A stretch of 64,000 nt of DNA from Zychaea mexicana (lineage: Eukaryota; Mucoromycota; Mucoromycetes; Mucorales; Lichtheimiaceae). Of this stretch, positions 59,584 to 64,000 are shown in pieces. Made by a program: the position numbers and the translations under genes. The stretch covers positions 124,001 to 188,000 of the forward strand of contig NW_026516728.1 of assembly GCF_025766255.1 (NCBI RefSeq). The letters are read 5' to 3'. The notes below the pieces were generated by a model, which saw nothing but the letters and a program-made list of their open reading frames with translations, was not told the DNA's origin and ran no database searches. Position 1 is the stretch's first letter, and every line of letters begins with the position of its first letter.

Positions 59584-62097
59584 CATCAGTTTCCCTGCAA
59601 CAAGCCTCCCCCTTACTATTCCGTTGTCAAGATCAGCAGCATAAATGTGTCAGAGATATTGACATGTCCAGAAATCCTCACAAACGGCGGTAGAAACATG
59701 TCTCAAAGTTACTTAAAGAAGGCTCGTTCCTTCTATTTTGAAACGATTTTTAATAGAACCAATTCTACAATTCTACCATCTTCGTGCTCAAGCTGTGCGC
59801 GTGCTAAATTTTTTGAAATGCTTAAATGTTCTCTGTCTGTGCATCGTTTCACTTTCGATGAAGAAAACAGGTAGCACTTTCCGCTGAATACGTGGACGCA
59901 TTTAGTATGTATGCAATCGACGTTCATTCGCTGGCAGGAGATCCGCGCCCCATTTTCATCTCCAGCTGTTTTTTACCCTTTCTGGAACACCGCAGCCACA
60001 GCAACACATCGATGATGAGACAAATCCACTGTGGCCACTACTAGCACTATATAACATACAAACAAGCTCGGTCGTTTGCTTTTCTAGCTGTTAATGTACA
60101 TAAAAGCAGAATCGCGCGATTTAAACTGGTTCTGCTAAAGTATATTGGCGAAAATAGGGCACTTTTGTTCTTATCATGATACTAGATAGGGCAAATATTG
60201 TTCACACAGGATCATCGATCGTGGGACATCTTGATAGTAGCCATCGATATCATATACACACCTCCTCCAGCGTGCGCGATAAGGTCTCCTCCTCAAAGAA
60301 GAAAAAATTAGGCACCGGTAAATTTACTCGGTGAAGAGGATACGATATCACATCTTCTATCAGCATTTTTTTTTTACTCTGATTATATCGGATAAACCAA
60401 AGTTTCTTATTAGCACCGCATATGATTTTATCCAACAGACAGTCATAGTCCTTTAGCTCTGCGAGACCGCAAGCGGCAACCACGATGAATCTGATGCTTG
60501 CTAAATGATTATTTCTGAGGCGTACATTTTCACAAACTCACATTAATTCCCCCATTGCCCAGCTACACATTGATACTTGTAGCGTCGACCGCTTTTTCAA
60601 TTGTGCCTACCCTCTATATCTGAAAGTTGAAAGTATCATAGCCTCTTTATGGTGTTGTATGTCACATCGATCATAAATGCCTAGACAATTTGATACGGAT
60701 AGCTTCTATTTACCGGAATTTCTGCCCCGACAATGCCTACATACATCCACATATTGATACTTTAGCTTTCTCGGTCCCTGGGATGTATCAATATAGCCCG
60801 CGGCTACTGCTGTACCCATAGATGACTAAAACTCGACTAGCAGATTAAAATGATGAACCAAAACACAGCGCGGAAAGATCGGTATATTATAACGAATTCT
60901 TGATATAAAATTTATGCTGGATACCCTCTGTACATGTGTTGATTTCGCAGATGCAGATCTCGACCATACGATTAAAAATCCCAGGCAAATTATTTGCAAG
61001 AGTGGGATTTTTACAATTTTAAAGTATCTGCTATATATTACAAAGTAGAGACCCGAGCAATGTCTGTCATGATTAGTATAGTGCTTCTGATACACACGGT
61101 GCTGCCATTGATGCCGTAGTTGGTTCTTCAATGATGAATGCTTCGTTTGCATATTTGCTGCAATGAAAAACTTGTCAAATTTTACATGGCGAACGTTTGA
61201 TTATTGACGAAAGCAAGTCTATATTCTACCCTTATGTTTCAATTTTGTGGAAATGCTCTGTTTTGCTTTACAAGAAGGAAGAAAAAGTCTTGAAAACCAA
61301 GTAGTAAAGAAAAGCGCATCCAAATAAATCGTGGCATATCTCATGAAATTATTAGTGTGGCATCCTGTGCTAATCGGAAAGCAAGGCTACATCCATTAAT
61401 CACGACGGTAGTTATAAAAATAGTATGTATTTTTATCGATTACACCAACGGACGTCATAATATGAAGTCTAAGATAAGCAACGGATGTTTTTCTAGTGCT
61501 ATTACATCAGTGTAATTTGGTACGCGATATCAAGGACTGGCTACAAGCACGCTACTACTTGACTCTGATGCTTGCTGCTCTGACGCAAAAGGAGAGCTGA
61601 GTGGACACATACACTATTTAAAGGGATTAAAGTAAGCAGTCGCAGACACCTGACAGTTATTGTTGCAAAAACGAGATTCCATTCTTCCTTTGAACCAAAG
61701 CAAGCACTGGCTTTATTGGGCAGTAAAACATAAATGTAGGCAAAGGTATTGAAATTAGTAATAGAGATATTAACCGCTTTGCATAAGGCGGATTAGACAA
61801 CAACGGATTCAACTACCGACTGGACGAACGGGGCGGCTGCAAGAAAGTCAAAAAAGTTCAGCTGCAGTTTCTGACAATCCCTCCTTTTTTCCAAGGTATG
61901 TCATGCTGAAAGTGGTGGTAGCATTAGAAGGAGGATGTGTAGACCGATGGAATCGATGGATGGATAGATGTGTAGATGGATGAGCGTATTTCTGGATAGA
62001 TTGGAGGATAATATGCAGCTTGTGATTTTCATGACCGAGATTTGATCAGTACTAATGTTGAATTTCCCTTGACATTGAATTTCCATAGTCGTGAGCT
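59584..62097. other. Gene-poor stretch before uL22
   Basis: About 2.5 kb. One minus-strand piece at 60250-60483 reads AACGLAELKDYDCLLDKIIC and KKLWFIRYNQSKKKMLIEDV, protein-like but without a family or partner exons. Others have no motif. The last ~150 bp should be the uL22 promoter. Confidence 0.45.
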
Positions 62098-62959
62098 ATG
62101 GTTCGTTACGCTGCAACTCCGGCCAACCCTGCTAAGGGTAAGCAAACGATCGAAATACGGGAAACAGAACGAAAAGAATGCTAACATGTGCCACGTTGAT
62201 TTTATTTAGCTGCCAAGTCCCGAGGTTCTTACCTTCGTGTGCACGTACGTCCTACAGTTCAGCTAAAAAAAAGAGAAAAACGAATTCTCAGCAAATATAA
62301 AAAAAAAATGTCTGAATCAAAAAAAAAACTAACGATCCTGATCTTTTTTAACAATGACATTAACAGTTCAAGAACACCCATGAGGTCGCCGCTGCCATCA
62401 AGGGCTTGAAGTTGAGCAAGGCTTACAGCTACTTGCAAAACGTCAACGAGCACAAGCAGGTCATTCCTTTCCGTCACTTCAACGGTGGTGTCGGTCGCAC
62501 TGCTCAGGCCAAGGAATTCAAGGCTACTCAGGGTCGCTGGCCCGTCAAGTCGGTCAAGTTCGTCACTGACCTCTTGAAGAACGCCGAATCGAACGCCGAG
62601 GCCAAGGGCTTGAACGTTGAGGAACTTTACATTTCCAGCATCATTGTCAACCAGGCCCCCAAGCACCGTCGCCGTACCTACCGTGCCCACGGTAGAATGT
62701 AAGTTTCGCCTTTCTGATCGTTGTTAGTGGTTGTTAGTTGGATAAGGATCAGAGGAAACGTATATAGACAAAAACAACCGGGTGATAGCTTATATTGACA
62801 TGTTTCTTATCCTATAGCAACCCCTTCATGACCTCGCCTTCCCACATTGAGGTTATCCTCACCGAGAAGGAGGAGACCGTTGCCAAGGCTTCCGAGAACA
62901 AGGTCGCTCGTTTGAACAAGCGTCAGTTGGCCCGCAACGCTCGTCTCGCCCGTGCTTAA
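62098..62959 (+). CDS. RPL17: Cytosolic ribosomal protein uL22 (L17)
   Basis: Large-subunit protein lining the peptide exit tunnel, 182 aa from exons 62098-62137, 62210-62244, 62367-62698 and 62818-62959. It starts [20 protein letters not shown], then [59 protein letters not shown], and the conserved hairpin [33 protein letters not shown] and a basic helix end the chain. Length and every landmark fit the eukaryotic family. Codon use is strongly C-ending as in uL13. The second exon is only 35 bases. AATAAA near 62998 may be the polyadenylation signal. Confidence 0.97.
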
Positions 62960-64000
62960 ATAACGAAATTGAAATGGCTCGTAATGGGATTTCCTTCTAA
63001 TAAACAATCAAAAAAGCGACGTTTCTGCATTGTATATATATCACTTTCTTATTATTGGTTTGGGGTGGGGGGTTAGATGAAGTTTACTTACTGGGATAGA
63101 TGGGCTTTTTTTAAGGAGGTTTTTTTTCTCTGGCAACCGTAAGCCAGTCAATGGAACTATTTAGAGTTATCTAGGCAAGTTTAGCATATTCAATTTGCGT
63201 TGCACACAGCAACAGACTTAAAGTGGTGGCGTTGTTCAGGGGTGCTTTTTTTTCTTGACGGGCTCTATAAACGACCACGCGACATCACTTGTTTCGAGGG
63301 GGAGGAAGCATGGGGAATATCTGTAAAGGTATCGTCTTTACGCAAAGCCAGCCGATCGATCCGGATAGTTGCCTGTTACTACACAAGTAGTTAAAAAAGT
63401 CAAATATGCGTCATGTATAAATAAATCCTTCTAATGTCCTTGTGCTGTGTCTTCAGTATGGTTGATGCATAAACTTATTCTTTGGCACGAGTATTGAAAG
63501 GAGGCGCATGCTTCGTTTTTCTAATGTTTGGATTACGTATTGATTATCTAGATGGTCTGTAAGAAGACACGCGGCAATGCTTGCGTACTACCACACATGT
63601 TGCGCCGCTTTTTTTATACATAATAGTCGCCGTCAGCTTAGAAAAAACCAAGCTGTGTAGAAGTACATTGAAAGTTGCAGCAAAAACGAAGAAAGGATGC
63701 ACAATTACATGATTTATCTACTGTATCGTACGCTAGAACACCACATATCCATCGGCAAAAGAAGACATGACCTCATACAATTTGTGATGAGATAGGGGAA
63801 TTTTTTCGGCTCACCAGAGTGTGATGATGCACATCATTTTAAAAGACCTTGAAACTTTACGTATGTGTGTCTTGGCATTATTACAATTCGCTGCAAAGGA
63901 ATACAAATATCCATTATATAAGATATAAGACAGCAACACTTGGAGAGAAAGAGATAGAGAGTAAGGTTTCATTAAAGTGAAATATGTAGTTTGTTAACAG
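62960..64000. other. Right-hand gene-poor end
   Basis: About 1 kb after uL22. Stop-rich in all frames; nothing recognised. A GA-rich run lies at about 63941-63962. Confidence 0.5.

Overview
The window looks like nuclear DNA of a filamentous fungus, most likely Mucoromycota (Mucorales-like). The genes carry many short introns (about 45-250 bp, GT...AG, often gtaagt). Low-complexity Gln/Ser/Asn tracts are common in coding regions. A velvet factor, a MYST acetyltransferase, a Reg1-like phosphatase subunit and a decayed fungal-type Helitron are present. No bacterial operons, CRISPR array or rRNA genes were seen, and I could not support any tRNA by eye. All exon joins were made by hand from splice signals and reading frame. 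Where I give an aa length, the exon lengths sum to a whole number of codons.

Layout. 1-2.2 kb: a MYST histone acetyltransferase (minus, running off the left edge). 2.2-7.2 kb: gene-poor, with a decayed zinc-transporter (CDF) fragment near 6.4 kb. 7.2-14.8 kb: a compact housekeeping cluster of Reg1-like PP1 regulator, VMA21, an SR-type cyclophilin, a p24 cargo receptor and an HSL-family alpha/beta hydrolase. 14.8-20.3 kb: long gene-poor stretch with only unrecognised open pieces. 20.3-26 kb: GIT1/PHO84-type MFS transporter, an acidic orphan protein and a DnaJ-X co-chaperone. 26-28 kb: decayed sequence with a possible recombinase scrap. 28-32 kb: ankyrin protein and a STE20/FRAY-type kinase, convergent. 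32.4-36 kb: Helitron remnant, then an unusual tandem array of tiny exon-like units. 36-43.8 kb: cystathionine beta-synthase, an orphan protein, a 7TM-RGS protein, a ZIP9-type zinc transporter and ribosomal protein uL13. 44-54 kb: three large minus-strand genes rich in low complexity (coiled-coil protein, VelB-type velvet factor, disordered orphan). 55.9-59.1 kb: a spliced orphan gene and a phytochelatin-synthase-like gene. 62.1-63 kb: ribosomal protein uL22.

The genes do not form one pathway. Shared themes are metal and thiol handling (ZIP9-like importer, CDF scrap, phytochelatin-synthase-like protein, CBS), signalling (7TM-RGS, FRAY kinase, Reg1-like, velvet) and the secretory route (p24, VMA21). 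The most interesting points are: the phytochelatin-synthase-like protein, whose catalytic cysteine position reads glycine; six ATCTGAT elements upstream of that gene; the 200-bp-period array of short hydrophobic exon-like units at 33.9-35.4 kb; and a roughly 150-residue insertion in the kinase activation segment.
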